A DNA stretch of 8,566 nucleotides from Pseudomonadota bacterium (GCA_023433185.1 JAEZEN010000028.1:1-8566); one strand, 5' to 3'. Counted from the stretch's first letter, positions 1 to 6,473 are shown. Made by a program: numbers and translations. The notes: generated from the sequence alone by a model not told the origin.

Positions 1-1
1 G

Positions 2-526
2 GCGACGATCGAGCCCGGCGAGAAGCACCGCGACCTGCCGAAGGATGCCGGCGAGAACGCGCTGGCCCGCCTCGATCGCCTGCGGCACGCGACCGGCGGC
101 ACGCCGACGGCCGAGCTTCGCCTCCGCATGCAGAAGGTCATGCAGGAGAACTGCGCCGTGTTCCGCACCGGCGAGGTGCTGGCCGAGGGCCACGACCGCA
201 TCCACACGGTGTGGGCCGGGGCGGACGATGTCCGCGTCACCGACCGCTCGATGATCTGGAACTCGGACCTCGTCGAGACGCTCGAGTTCGACAACCTCAT
301 CGCCCAGGCGGTGGTGACCATGGATTCCGCCGGCAACCGCACCGAGTCGCGCGGCGCCCACCCCCGCGAGGACTTCCCCGACCGCGACGACCGCGAGTGG
401 ATGAAGCACACGCTCGCCTGGATCGACCCGGAAAAGCGGACGGTGACGATCGACTACCGGCCGGTCCACACCTACACGCTCAGCAACGACATCACCTACA
501 TCGAGCCGAAGGCGCGGGTGTATTGA
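2..526 (+). CDS. sdhA: Succinate dehydrogenase flavoprotein subunit, C-terminal part
   Basis: The frame is open from the left edge to a TGA at 524-526, giving the last 174 residues of SdhA, the FAD-carrying catalytic subunit of complex II, which oxidises succinate to fumarate on the cytoplasmic face of the inner membrane. What is seen is the SdhA/FrdA C-terminal domain: a helical stretch with MQKVMQENCAVFR, then ARTGEVLAEG-like and NSDLVETLEFDN segments, the SRGAHPREDFPDRDD signature, WMKHTLAW, and the ending YIEPKARVY typical of alphaproteobacterial SdhA. The FAD-binding and substrate-binding N-terminal part lies outside the window. Alphaproteobacterial sdh operons usually run sdhC-sdhD-sdhA-sdhB, but no sdhB iron-sulfur subunit follows here; the next reading frame starts 9 bases later and is unrelated. 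No frameshift or internal stop is visible in the part shown. Identification is firm; only the completeness of the operon is open. Confidence 0.96.
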   Translation, partial: ATIEPGEKHRDLPKDAGENALARLDRLRHATGGTPTAELRLRMQKVMQENCAVFRTGEVLAEGHDRIHTVWAGADDVRVTDRSMIWNSDLVETLEFDNLIAQAVVTMDSAGNRTESRGAHPREDFPDRDDREWMKHTLAWIDPEKRTVTIDYRPVHTYTLSNDITYIEPKARVY

Positions 527-535
527 GGTTTGGAG

Positions 536-1066
536 ATGGCATCAATTGAGCTATCCTGGCAAGACTTCCGGTTCCCGGCCAACGTAGGCGGATGGGTTGC
601 ATTGAGGCGGGCCGTTGATCGAGCAGCGCTTGTGCGAGCTTGCGACAAAAGAACTGTTTACGTAATTTGAGTATGTCGGCCATTCTGTTTCAAATATCCT
701 AAGAAGAACTCCCCCGTCATATATATTGGTAGGGGAAATTTCCAGCAAAGAATGACTTCTCATTTGGGTAGTTGGATTTACGAAATAGGTGAGACGCTGG
801 TTGATGCTAAAATCCACGTTCTCACCTGTATGCCAAGAGTCAGACATAATCCTCATGCGTTCAAGAATGTAGAAGCAGATCTCATATCAAGATTCATGCT
901 ACAATACGGAGATAAGCCTTACAAAAATAAAAGAAAGGAGAGTCACGACCTTGATCATACATACTTAGCAAGCGAACTAGCTGCGGCCTTTGGACTTGGA
1001 AAAGGGAAGGGCTATCACTACGCTATTGAACCCGTCGGATCGAGTCCGCTAAAGCGAATAAAATAG
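536..1066 (+). pseudogene. GIY-YIG-like nuclease with in-frame TGA
   Basis: Reading from ATG 536 gives 176 codons with a single internal stop, TGA at 668-670 (codon 45), then an open frame to TAG at 1064-1066. On both sides of the stop the translation looks like one GIY-YIG-type domain: a GIY-like VYVI (Tyr42), a YIG motif in SPVIYIGRG (Tyr63), an Arg in QQRMTSHL (Arg72), a Glu in NVEADLI (Glu113, the usual metal-binding acid) and an Asn near KPYKNKR (Asn131). The spacing between the two Tyr motifs is longer than in classic homing endonucleases. A CGA to TGA transition would explain the stop, giving VYVIRVCRPF. The start has GAGG at 525-528 overlapping the sdhA stop, suggesting translational coupling. 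Restart at ATG 752 would give 104 residues lacking both Tyr motifs. The gene is much richer in A and T than its neighbours, mainly after about 640, which suggests horizontal origin. Probably a recent pseudogene; sequencing error or readthrough are alternatives. The family call is from motifs only. Confidence 0.62.
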
Positions 1067-1203
1067 AACTTATCACAGGCCATGCAAGAAGAAGCGTGTG
1101 TCAGGACACGGAAACGCGTGTGCGTTGCACGCAGGCTCGCCCAGCTTTGTGTTTCGTTGGCTGAACGTTGAATCTTCACTTGCCTTGTTCTAAGGTCGCG
1201 CCC

Positions 1204-1662
1204 ATGGCCGAACTGAAGATGCCGGTTCGCCGGCAAGTCTCATATGACCGCGACTACTTCGCCTGGACGCAGGATCAGGCGGCCCGGCTTCGTCGCGAGC
1301 GGCCGGGCGCGCTCGACTGGGAAAATCTTGCCGAGGAGGTCGAGAGCTTGGGGAGGTCGGATAAGCGCGCGCTCGGCAGCGATCTCAAGGTGGTCCTCGA
1401 GCACCTGATCAAGTGGCGATACCAGCCCGACAAGCGCTCCGAGAGCTGGAGTGACTCGATCGAGGAGCATCGCGACCGTATCGCCCGCATCATCGCCGAC
1501 AGCCCGAGCCTTGCCGGCTGGCCGGCCGAGGTGCAGGCCGACGAGTATCGGCGCGCACGACGGACGGCGTTGAGGGACACGAAGCTGCCACCATCGGCGA
1601 TCCCGGTGGCCTGTCCCTTCAGCATCGAGCGGGCGCTTGACCCGGACTATCTGCCGGATTAG
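1204..1662 (+). CDS. DUF29 domain-containing protein
   Basis: A 152-residue protein of the DUF29 family, whose biochemical role is not established. Family hallmarks are visible in order: YDRDYFAWTQDQAARLR near the start, LDWENLAEEVESLGRSDKR, a helical segment LEHLIKWRYQPDKRS followed by SW and an EHRDRIARII helix, DSPSL, and the closing PFSIERALDPDYLPD. Length fits the family. ATG 1204 is chosen because AAGG at 1192-1195 lies 8 bases upstream and the family begins close to here; a TTG at 1168 in the same frame would add 12 residues that do not look like family sequence. Base composition is GC-rich like the rest of the chromosome, in contrast to the AT-rich frame just upstream. The next gene begins 9 bases after the stop, so the two are probably co-transcribed. 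DUF29 genes are often multi-copy in bacterial genomes, which is family background rather than something seen here. Confidence 0.88.
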   Translation: MAELKMPVRRQVSYDRDYFAWTQDQAARLRRERPGALDWENLAEEVESLGRSDKRALGSDLKVVLEHLIKWRYQPDKRSESWSDSIEEHRDRIARIIADSPSLAGWPAEVQADEYRRARRTALRDTKLPPSAIPVACPFSIERALDPDYLPD

Positions 1663-1671
1663 GCGCAGGGC

Positions 1672-2115
1672 ATGCTCACGCCCCACCCATCCCCCGCCGG
1701 CTACTCCGGCAAGTCCCTGCCCGACAAGCTCGGCTACAAGCCCGGCATGGTTGCGGCCTTCGTCGCGCTGCCGGCGGAGCTTGCGGCGCTGGCGACGAGC
1801 GTCGCCTTCGCCGAGACCGTGCGGGCGGCGGCCTGGGCCGATGTCGGGGGCGAGCGCCGCTTCGACCTGATCCACGCCTTCACGCGGGGCGCGGCGGAGA
1901 TCGAGGGCGGTCTGCCGCTCTTGCAGAATGCCCTGAAGCGCGACGGAATGATCTGGGTGTCCTGGCCGAAGAAGGCGGCGAAGGTTCCGACCGACGTGAC
2001 CGAGGACGTGGTCCGCGCCGCGGCGCTCGCCCTCGACCTGGTCGACGTCAAGGTCGCCGCGGTCGACGCCGTCTGGTCGGGCCTCAAGTGCGGCATCCGC
2101 AAGGACCGGCGCTGA
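1672..2115 (+). CDS. DUF3052 family protein
   Basis: A 147-residue protein that matches the DUF3052 pattern as I recall it: an N-terminal GYSGKSLPDKLGYKPG segment, a middle DLIHAFTRGAAEIEGGLPLL segment, the conserved MIWVSWPKKAAKVPTDVTED block, and the C-terminal LDLVDVKVAAVDAVWSGLK. No signal peptide or membrane segment is evident, so it is likely cytosolic. The fold has been linked by similarity to Rossmann or methyltransferase-like proteins, but no clear catalytic motif is visible and I assign no function. ATG 1672 is the first start after the DUF29 stop (9-base gap), with a purine-rich GCAGGG just before it; the family core begins about ten residues in, so a slightly later start cannot be excluded. 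It probably shares a transcript with the DUF29 gene. Confidence 0.82.
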   Translation: MLTPHPSPAGYSGKSLPDKLGYKPGMVAAFVALPAELAALATSVAFAETVRAAAWADVGGERRFDLIHAFTRGAAEIEGGLPLLQNALKRDGMIWVSWPKKAAKVPTDVTEDVVRAAALALDLVDVKVAAVDAVWSGLKCGIRKDRR

Positions 2116-2216
2116 CCGCGCCACCGCCGGATACCCCGAAAAGACCCGGCCCCCGACACGATTCCGCCCACCCGCCTCCGAGAACGCGCCGGAATCCGGT
2201 CCGAGCATCCCGTCGC

Positions 2217-2234
2217 CCCGGCACGCATGCCGGG
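2217..2234 (+). promoter_or_regulatory. Hairpin in creD leader next to ribosome-binding site
   Basis: CCCGGCA (2217-2223) and TGCCGGG (2228-2234) form a perfect 7-base-pair stem with a 4-base loop. It ends 4 bases before the ribosome-binding sequence of creD. No run of T follows, so it does not look like a standard intrinsic terminator for the upstream DUF29-DUF3052 genes. A role in mRNA stability or in access to the start site is possible. In DNA this GC-rich, short perfect stems also arise by chance. Confidence 0.35.
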
Positions 2235-2238
2235 TGAC

Positions 2239-2245
2239 GGAGGGG
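2239..2245 (+). promoter_or_regulatory. Strong ribosome-binding site fixing the creD start
   Basis: GGAGGGG lies 3 bases upstream of ATG 2249. Counted from the GGAG core, the spacing is 6 bases, close to ideal. This favours ATG 2249 over the in-frame GTG at 2234, which lies upstream of the site and inside the preceding hairpin. Confidence 0.7.
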
Positions 2246-2248
2246 ATC

Positions 2249-3673
2249 ATGACCGATAGCGACATCGCCGGCGAAAGGCCGGCGCAACCGGGCCATGCGC
2301 GGCCCGGCGTTTCATTCCGCAGCCCGGCTGCGAAGTTCTTCCTGACCGGCCTCATCACCCTCATGCTCGTCGTTCCGCTCTGGGTGGTGATGATGCTCGC
2401 CTCGGAGCGCCAGTCGCGGCGCGACGAGGTGGCCGCGCAGATCGGCCAGGAATGGGGACAGCCGCAGAGGATCTACGGGCCGCTGCTGGTGGTCCCCTAT
2501 CTCGCCCGCGTCCCCGGGGCCGATGCGAACCAGACCGTGATCGTCCGCCGCCACCTCGTCGTCCTGCCCGAGACGATGGCGGCGACGGTGACGAGCGAGA
2601 CCGAAGAGCGGAGCGTCTCGGTCTTCGAGATCCCGGTCTACAGCGCCCACGCCGTCGTGACCGGTCGCTTCGGCGCGGTCGCCGAGACGCTCTTCGGCGC
2701 GGAGATGACGACCGTGCTGTGGGACGAGGCCTTCGTTTCGGTTGCGGTCGACGACCTCACGGGCATCGAGGACGCCTCGCTCAGTCTCGGCGGCAGGCCG
2801 CTTTCCCTCGAGCCCGGCGCCGCCCGCGACGGCAGCTATCCCATGGCGGCGGGCGGCTCGGCGAGCATCGGCGCCGGCGTCCATGCCGCGCTCGGGGCGA
2901 GCGGCCCGGTCACCGGCCTCGACTACGCCCTCGACCTCCGCCTCCGCGGTACCGACAGCATCCGCCTCGCGCCCGTCGGCCGCCAGAGTGCGGTGACGAT
3001 GGCCGGTGACTGGCCTCATCCCGCCTTCGCGCTCGGCATGCTGCCCTCGGAGCGGAGCGTGAGCGCCGCCGGGTTCGAGGCGACATGGCGCGTGCCCTAT
3101 CTGGCGCGGCCCGCCCCGCAGAGCTGGACGCTCGAGCGCGACGGCTACTACCGTTTCGGCGGCGATATGCTCGGCGTCGGCTTCGTCGAGCCGGTCAACT
3201 TCTACGCCCTCGTCGAGCGCTCGCTGAAATACGGGCTGATGTTCATCGCGGTGACGTTCCTCATCGTCTTCGTTCTGGAAACGCTGTCGCCGCAGCGTAT
3301 CCACGTCGTCCAGTACTGCCTCGTCGGGCTCGTCCTGGTGATGTTCTTCGTGCTGCTCCTGGCGCTCTCCGAGCGCATCGGCTTCGGCATCGCCTACCTG
3401 GTCGCGGCGGGGGCGACGACCGTGGTCGTCGCGTCCTTCGTCGGCCTGGCGCTCGCGAGCCTCTGGCGGGGTGCCGTCGCGGCGGCGAGCCTCGGCGCGA
3501 CGTTCGCGCTCCTCTACGCGATCCTCCGGCTCGAGGACTTCGCGCTGCTCGCAGGCGCGATCGTCGGCTTCCTCGCCCTGTCGGGCCTCCTGTTCGCGAC
3601 GCGGAAGGTCGACTGGTCCGGCGCCGGCATCCGCGCTGCGGCACCGGTACCGGGGCCCACTCAGAGCCCGTAG
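2249..3673 (+). CDS. creD: Inner membrane protein CreD
   Basis: A 474-residue protein of the CreD family, close to the roughly 450 residues of E. coli CreD. Family features seen: a short cytoplasmic N-terminus; one membrane segment at about residues 30-50; just after it the ER-rich turn and the conserved WGQPQRIYGPLLVVPY (about 69-84); a long, probably periplasmic region to about 325; then about five membrane segments at roughly 329-345, 355-376, 382-405, 412-430 and 432-452, with the characteristic LALSERIGFGIAYL between the second and third. In E. coli CreD belongs to the CreBC regulon and has been tied to envelope integrity and colicin E2 tolerance; molecular function is unclear. No CreB or CreC homologue is in this window, so that regulation is not supported here. 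The start is set by GGAGGGG upstream. The 3' end overlaps the convergent DapA-like gene by 13 bases. Confidence 0.92.
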   Translation: MTDSDIAGERPAQPGHARPGVSFRSPAAKFFLTGLITLMLVVPLWVVMMLASERQSRRDEVAAQIGQEWGQPQRIYGPLLVVPYLARVPGADANQTVIVRRHLVVLPETMAATVTSETEERSVSVFEIPVYSAHAVVTGRFGAVAETLFGAEMTTVLWDEAFVSVAVDDLTGIEDASLSLGGRPLSLEPGAARDGSYPMAAGGSASIGAGVHAALGASGPVTGLDYALDLRLRGTDSIRLAPVGRQSAVTMAGDWPHPAFALGMLPSERSVSAAGFEATWRVPYLARPAPQSWTLERDGYYRFGGDMLGVGFVEPVNFYALVERSLKYGLMFIAVTFLIVFVLETLSPQRIHVVQYCLVGLVLVMFFVLLLALSERIGFGIAYLVAAGATTVVVASFVGLALASLWRGAVAAASLGATFALLYAILRLEDFALLAGAIVGFLALSGLLFATRKVDWSGAGIRAAAPVPGPTQSP

Positions 3674-4575
3674 CGGGCGAGGTCGGGCTGGGTGGCGAGG
3701 GCGGCGGCGACGATCTCCTCGACCCGTTCGAGCTCCTCGCCCTCGATCTCGAGCCGCGGCGCGCGGACGATCGTCGACGTGCCGCGCACGATGCCTTCCA
3801 CCACCTTGATGTTCTGGACGAAGCGGTGCGAGACGTCGAGGTGGAGGAGGGGCATGAACCAGCGGTAGATCTCGCGCGCCTCGGCGTAGCGGCCCTCGCG
3901 CGCCAGTCGGTAGATGGCGACCGTCTCGCGGGGGAAGGCGCAGACCAGCCCGGCGACCCAGCCGACCGCCCCGAGCATCAGGCTCTCGAGCGCGAGGTCG
4001 TCGACGCCGGTGAAGATCGCGTATCGGTCGCCCACCAGGTTGACGATGTCGGTGATGCGGCGGAGATCGCCCGAGGACTCCTTCATCGAGACGAAATTGG
4101 GCTCGTCGGCGAGGTCGGCGAACATCGCCGGGGTGATGTCGACGGCATAGGCGAGCGGGTTGTTGTAGATCATGATCGGCAGGTCGGTGGCCCGCGCCAT
4201 GGTGCGGAAATGGGCGATCGTCTCGCGCGGCGTCGCGACGTAGCGCATCGCGGGCAGGACCATCAGGCCGTCGAGGTCGAGGTCGGCGGCGCGCTCGGCC
4301 AGCGCCTCGCCGGCGCGGGTCGAGTCCTCGGCGATGGTCAGCATCACCTTCCCCCCGCCGCCGGCCGCCTCCTTCGCGGCAGCAGCGATGGCGACCTTCT
4401 CGTCGGCGGTGAGCGTCGAGGCCTCGCCGAGCGAACCGCAGCAGATCACGGCGTCGACCCCGGCCTCGAGCTGGAAGGCGACATCGGCCCGCACGGCGGC
4501 GAGGTCGACGTTCTCGTGCGCGTCCATCTTGGTGGTGATGGCGGAATAGACGCCGTGCCAGGTGGTCTCGGTCAT
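3661..4575 (-). CDS. DapA/NanA-superfamily lyase, candidate hydroxyproline-pathway deaminase
   Basis: A 304-residue TIM-barrel enzyme of the dihydrodipicolinate synthase/N-acetylneuraminate lyase superfamily. Seen: GSLGEASTL at 47-55 (the substrate-carboxylate GxxGE loop), the catalytic Tyr137 in IYNNP, and the Schiff-base Lys165 in SMKESSGD. Two features argue against lysine-pathway DapA: the tyrosine pair that follows VxP in DapA is replaced (VLPAMRY, 106-112), and the Arg following the YNxP motif of DapA is absent (YNNPLAYAVD). The combination GSLGE, PAMRY, YNNPxxYxVD, TGVDDLALES and WVAGLVCAFPRETVA matches my recollection of 1-pyrroline-4-hydroxy-2-carboxylate deaminase (trans-4-hydroxyproline catabolism; product 2,5-dioxopentanoate). 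No proline racemase or D-hydroxyproline dehydrogenase is nearby, so a sugar-acid aldolase remains possible. The start has GAGGGGG (4582-4588 on this strand) 6 bases upstream. It is transcribed divergently from the phosphatase gene and appears monocistronic. Confidence 0.87.
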   Translation of the reverse strand: MTETTWHGVYSAITTKMDAHENVDLAAVRADVAFQLEAGVDAVICCGSLGEASTLTADEKVAIAAAAKEAAGGGGKVMLTIAEDSTRAGEALAERAADLDLDGLMVLPAMRYVATPRETIAHFRTMARATDLPIMIYNNPLAYAVDITPAMFADLADEPNFVSMKESSGDLRRITDIVNLVGDRYAIFTGVDDLALESLMLGAVGWVAGLVCAFPRETVAIYRLAREGRYAEAREIYRWFMPLLHLDVSHRFVQNIKVVEGIVRGTSTIVRAPRLEIEGEELERVEEIVAAALATQPDLARYGL

Positions 4576-4598
4576 CGTCGGCCCCCTCGTGACCGCGA

Positions 4599-4629
4599 AT
4601 TGTATGACGGGCCGGGGGCGGGCTTTCAA
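4599..4629 (-). promoter_or_regulatory. Candidate promoter of the DapA-like gene
   Basis: On the minus strand TTGAAA (4629-4624) is followed after 19 bases by TACAAT (4604-4599), a near-consensus -10 element. The likely transcript start is about 4592, leaving a leader of some 17 bases. The spacer is 1-2 bases longer than optimal. The -35 element sits within a small palindrome, GGCTT-TC-AAGCC at 4621-4632, which might be an operator, but no regulator is encoded nearby. Confidence 0.42.
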
Positions 4630-4689
4630 GCCTGCCGCTCCGGCTGGCGGCTGGGCGGTGCGGCGTTCCGCGCTCCGGCGGGCGACGGT

Positions 4690-4719
4690 TTGACACCGCC
4701 CCGCTCGCGGTGGTCTATC
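4690..4719 (+). promoter_or_regulatory. Candidate promoter of the IMPase-family gene
   Basis: A perfect TTGACA at 4690-4695 is followed after 18 bases by TCTATC (4714-4719), a weak match to the -10 consensus but typical of GC-rich alphaproteobacterial promoters. A start near 4726 would give a leader of about 30 bases to the GTG at 4756. It lies back-to-back with the candidate promoter for the minus-strand gene, with about 60 bases between the two -35 elements. Confidence 0.5.
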
Positions 4720-4755
4720 GGCCGAACCCGCCGAATCCCATTCCCGAGGTGACCC

Positions 4756-5541
4756 GTGGACGACAAGGACGTGCAGGCGCGCTACCGCGCCGGGCTCGAG
4801 ATCACGCGCGAGGCCGGTGCGCTGGCGCTCGATTACTTCCGGCGCCGCGCCACCCTGCCGATCGAGCACAAGGGCCGGCAGGATTTCGTGTCCGAGGCCG
4901 ACAAGAAGACCGAGGACCTGATCGTCGCGCGGCTCGGCGCGGCGTTCGGGGAAGACTCGGTCCTCGGCGAGGAGGGCGGGCTCCGCCAGAAGGGGCCGGC
5001 GCTCTGGGTGATCGACCCGATCGACGGCACCTCGAACTTCCTCCGCGGCATCCCCCATTGGTGCGTGTCGGTCGGCCTCGTCGCCGACGGCAGGGCGGTC
5101 GCCGGGTTCCTCTACAATCCCGTCACCGACGAGCTCTTCTCGGCCCATGCGGGCGGCGGCGCCTTCCTCAACGGCGAGCCGATCAGGGTCAGCGGCGCGA
5201 CCGACATCGCCCAGTCGAGCCTCGGCATGGGCTACGCCCACCGCCTGCCGCTGGCGCCCTATATCGCGGAGATGAACACCTCGCTCGCCGGCGGCTGCGA
5301 TGTCCGGACGCTCGGCTCCGGTGCGCTGGACCTCGGCTTCGTCGCCGCCGGGCGGCTCGATGCGACCTTCTACCGGCACATCAATCTCTGGGACGTGGCC
5401 GGCGGCATGGCCATCGTCGCCGAGGCCGGCGGCACGGTCAGCGACTTCCTCGGCGGCGAGGGCATGCGCGAGGGCAACGCCATCCTCGTTGCCACGCCCG
5501 CGCTCTACGCGCCGCTCCACAGGATGTTCTTCGAGGATTAG
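4756..5541 (+). CDS. Inositol monophosphatase family protein
   Basis: A 261-residue, metal-dependent, lithium-sensitive-type sugar-phosphate phosphatase. Metal-binding motifs are all present: GEEGG at 71-75 (Glu72/Glu73), the signature WVIDPIDGTSNF at 84-95 (Asp87, Asp90), and LWDVAGG at 211-217 (Asp213). Substrate is not fixed by sequence: members hydrolyse myo-inositol phosphate, histidinol phosphate, PAP or fructose bisphosphate. Length and motif spacing fit SuhB/HisN-like enzymes rather than the longer CysQ or FBPase I forms. The start is a GTG with GAGG at 4746-4749, 6 bases upstream; no better in-frame ATG lies near the family N-terminus. Soluble, no signal peptide. It is preceded by a TTGACA-type promoter and is followed only by convergent cobF after 18 bases, so it is probably a single-gene transcript. 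Confidence 0.92.
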   Translation: MDDKDVQARYRAGLEITREAGALALDYFRRRATLPIEHKGRQDFVSEADKKTEDLIVARLGAAFGEDSVLGEEGGLRQKGPALWVIDPIDGTSNFLRGIPHWCVSVGLVADGRAVAGFLYNPVTDELFSAHAGGGAFLNGEPIRVSGATDIAQSSLGMGYAHRLPLAPYIAEMNTSLAGGCDVRTLGSGALDLGFVAAGRLDATFYRHINLWDVAGGMAIVAEAGGTVSDFLGGEGMREGNAILVATPALYAPLHRMFFED

Positions 5542-5559
5542 GCTGGCACGGGCCTGCCG

Positions 5560-6306
5560 TCAGGGCATCTTCCGCAGGAGGTAGATGTCCATGATCCATC
5601 CCTTCGCGGCGCGCTTCGCGGCGCGGAGGCGCAGAATCTCGTCGCGGACCTTGCCGAAGGGGCCGGCGACCAGCACCTCGTCCCTGGTGCCGAGATAGGC
5701 GCCCCACCAGATGTGGAGGCCCTCGGCGGGCAGGGTCGAGAGCGTCTCGCCAGAATCGAGGAACACGACGCTGTCCTCCGCGACGGCCATGGCCTCGCGG
5801 AGTGCGCGCCCGGTCGTCATGCGGACCGGCGCGGCGATGCGGTTGAGCGGGATGCCGTGGGCGGCGGCGAGCGCCTGGGCGGCACTGATCCCGGGAATGA
5901 CCACGGTCTCGAAGTCGAACCGTTCGCGCACCGCCTCGAGGATGCGGAGCGTGCTGTCATAGAGGGCGGGATCGCCCCAGACGAGGAACGCGCCGGACTC
6001 TCCGGGCGCGAGCTCGTCGCGGATGAGACGGGCATAGAGATCCGCCTTCTCGGCATGCCATGCAGCGACGCCCGTGCGGTAGTCGCCCTCGGCATCGCGC
6101 GGCGGGCTCGGCGCGGTGATCCGCCGGCAGCGCGGATTGGTGAGGAAGCGTTCGCAGATCGTTTCGCGGAGCCGCACCAGATCGGCCTTCGCCTCGCCCT
6201 TGTCGAGCAGGAACAGGGCATCGACCGCGTTCAGCGCCTCGATCGCCTGAACGGTCATGTGGCGGGGGTCTCCCGCCCCGATTCCGATGAGATAGACCTT
6301 TCGCAT
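5560..6306 (-). CDS. cobF: Precorrin-6A synthase (deacetylating)
   Basis: A 248-residue SAM-dependent methyltransferase of the tetrapyrrole methylase family. CobF methylates C-1 of precorrin-5 with loss of acetate to give precorrin-6A in the aerobic, cobalt-late cobalamin pathway. Seen: the N-terminal SAM-binding loop GIGAGDP (8-14), LLDKGEAKADL and LRETIC characteristic of CobF, PPRD and WHAEKADLY, then VWGDPALYDST (109-119) and VIPGIS (136-141). Length matches known CobF. ATG at 6306 is supported by AAGGGG (6317-6312) 5 bases upstream. No other cob gene is in the window, so it is either detached from the main cob cluster or at its edge. I looked for a cobalamin riboswitch in the 167-base leader and did not recognise the conserved B12 box. 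It converges on the IMPase gene with an 18-base gap and no clear terminator. Confidence 0.94.
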   Translation of the reverse strand: MRKVYLIGIGAGDPRHMTVQAIEALNAVDALFLLDKGEAKADLVRLRETICERFLTNPRCRRITAPSPPRDAEGDYRTGVAAWHAEKADLYARLIRDELAPGESGAFLVWGDPALYDSTLRILEAVRERFDFETVVIPGISAAQALAAAHGIPLNRIAAPVRMTTGRALREAMAVAEDSVVFLDSGETLSTLPAEGLHIWWGAYLGTRDEVLVAGPFGKVRDEILRLRAAKRAAKGWIMDIYLLRKMP

Positions 6307-6314
6307 GCCCGCCC

Positions 6315-6336
6315 CTTGCGCTTCGCCGCGCGCAAG
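6315..6336 (-). promoter_or_regulatory. Small hairpin in the cobF leader
   Basis: CTTGCGC (6315-6321) and GCGCAAG (6330-6336) form a 7-base-pair stem with an 8-base loop. The stem begins 9 bases upstream of the cobF start codon and includes the AA of the AAGGGG ribosome-binding site at its base. It could reduce access to that site. It is too small and lacks the sequence marks of a cobalamin riboswitch, and chance formation in GC-rich DNA is possible. Confidence 0.3.
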
Positions 6337-6473
6337 TCAAGGATGCTTCATATTGGTGCAAGGCGCCGAAGTGATCGGTTTCCGTGCAATCGTATGGTCC
6401 CGTCCTTGCTTGTCGGACCGGGACCGGGGGCCGACAGCGGCTTCGGGGGATTTGTCAGGAGGGAGAACTGGTC

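Noticed and set aside
668..720. Selenocysteine insertion at the TGA of the nuclease-like frame
   Set aside because: No convincing SECIS-like hairpin is visible just downstream, and the expected residue in the motif is more likely Arg. Nonsense mutation is simpler.
1067..1203. Small gene or RNA between the nuclease-like frame and DUF29
   Set aside because: Only short weak stems are seen (for example GCGTG 1116-1120 with CACGC 1128-1132). There is no T run and no plausible coding frame.
1240..2364. Minus-strand open frame opposite DUF29 and DUF3052
   Set aside because: The plus-strand genes match known families with proper starts. This frame shows no recognisable motif.
2312..4696. Long minus-strand open frame of 794 codons
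   Set aside because: It runs antisense through creD and out of frame with the DapA-like gene. The translation is Arg/Gly/Asp-rich and low in complexity, as expected from the shadow frame of GC-rich genes.
3085..4752. Long plus-strand open frame of 555 codons
   Set aside because: It overlaps creD in another frame and lies antisense to the DapA-like gene, both clear families. Its composition is that of a shadow frame.
4576..5520. N-terminal extension of the DapA-like gene far into the phosphatase gene
   Set aside because: The open frame continues upstream, but the family starts at MTETTWHG. The ATG at 4575 has a good ribosome-binding site, and the extension is shadow sequence of the IMPase gene.
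6384..6473. Upstream start for the BMP binding protein
   Set aside because: It would put 30 residues before the signal peptide, and the start at 6474 has a clear AGGAGGG.
6307..6473. Cobalamin or purine riboswitch in the cobF/BMP intergenic region
   Set aside because: Neither the B12-box sequence nor the purine three-way junction pattern was recognised on either strand. Only small stems are seen.
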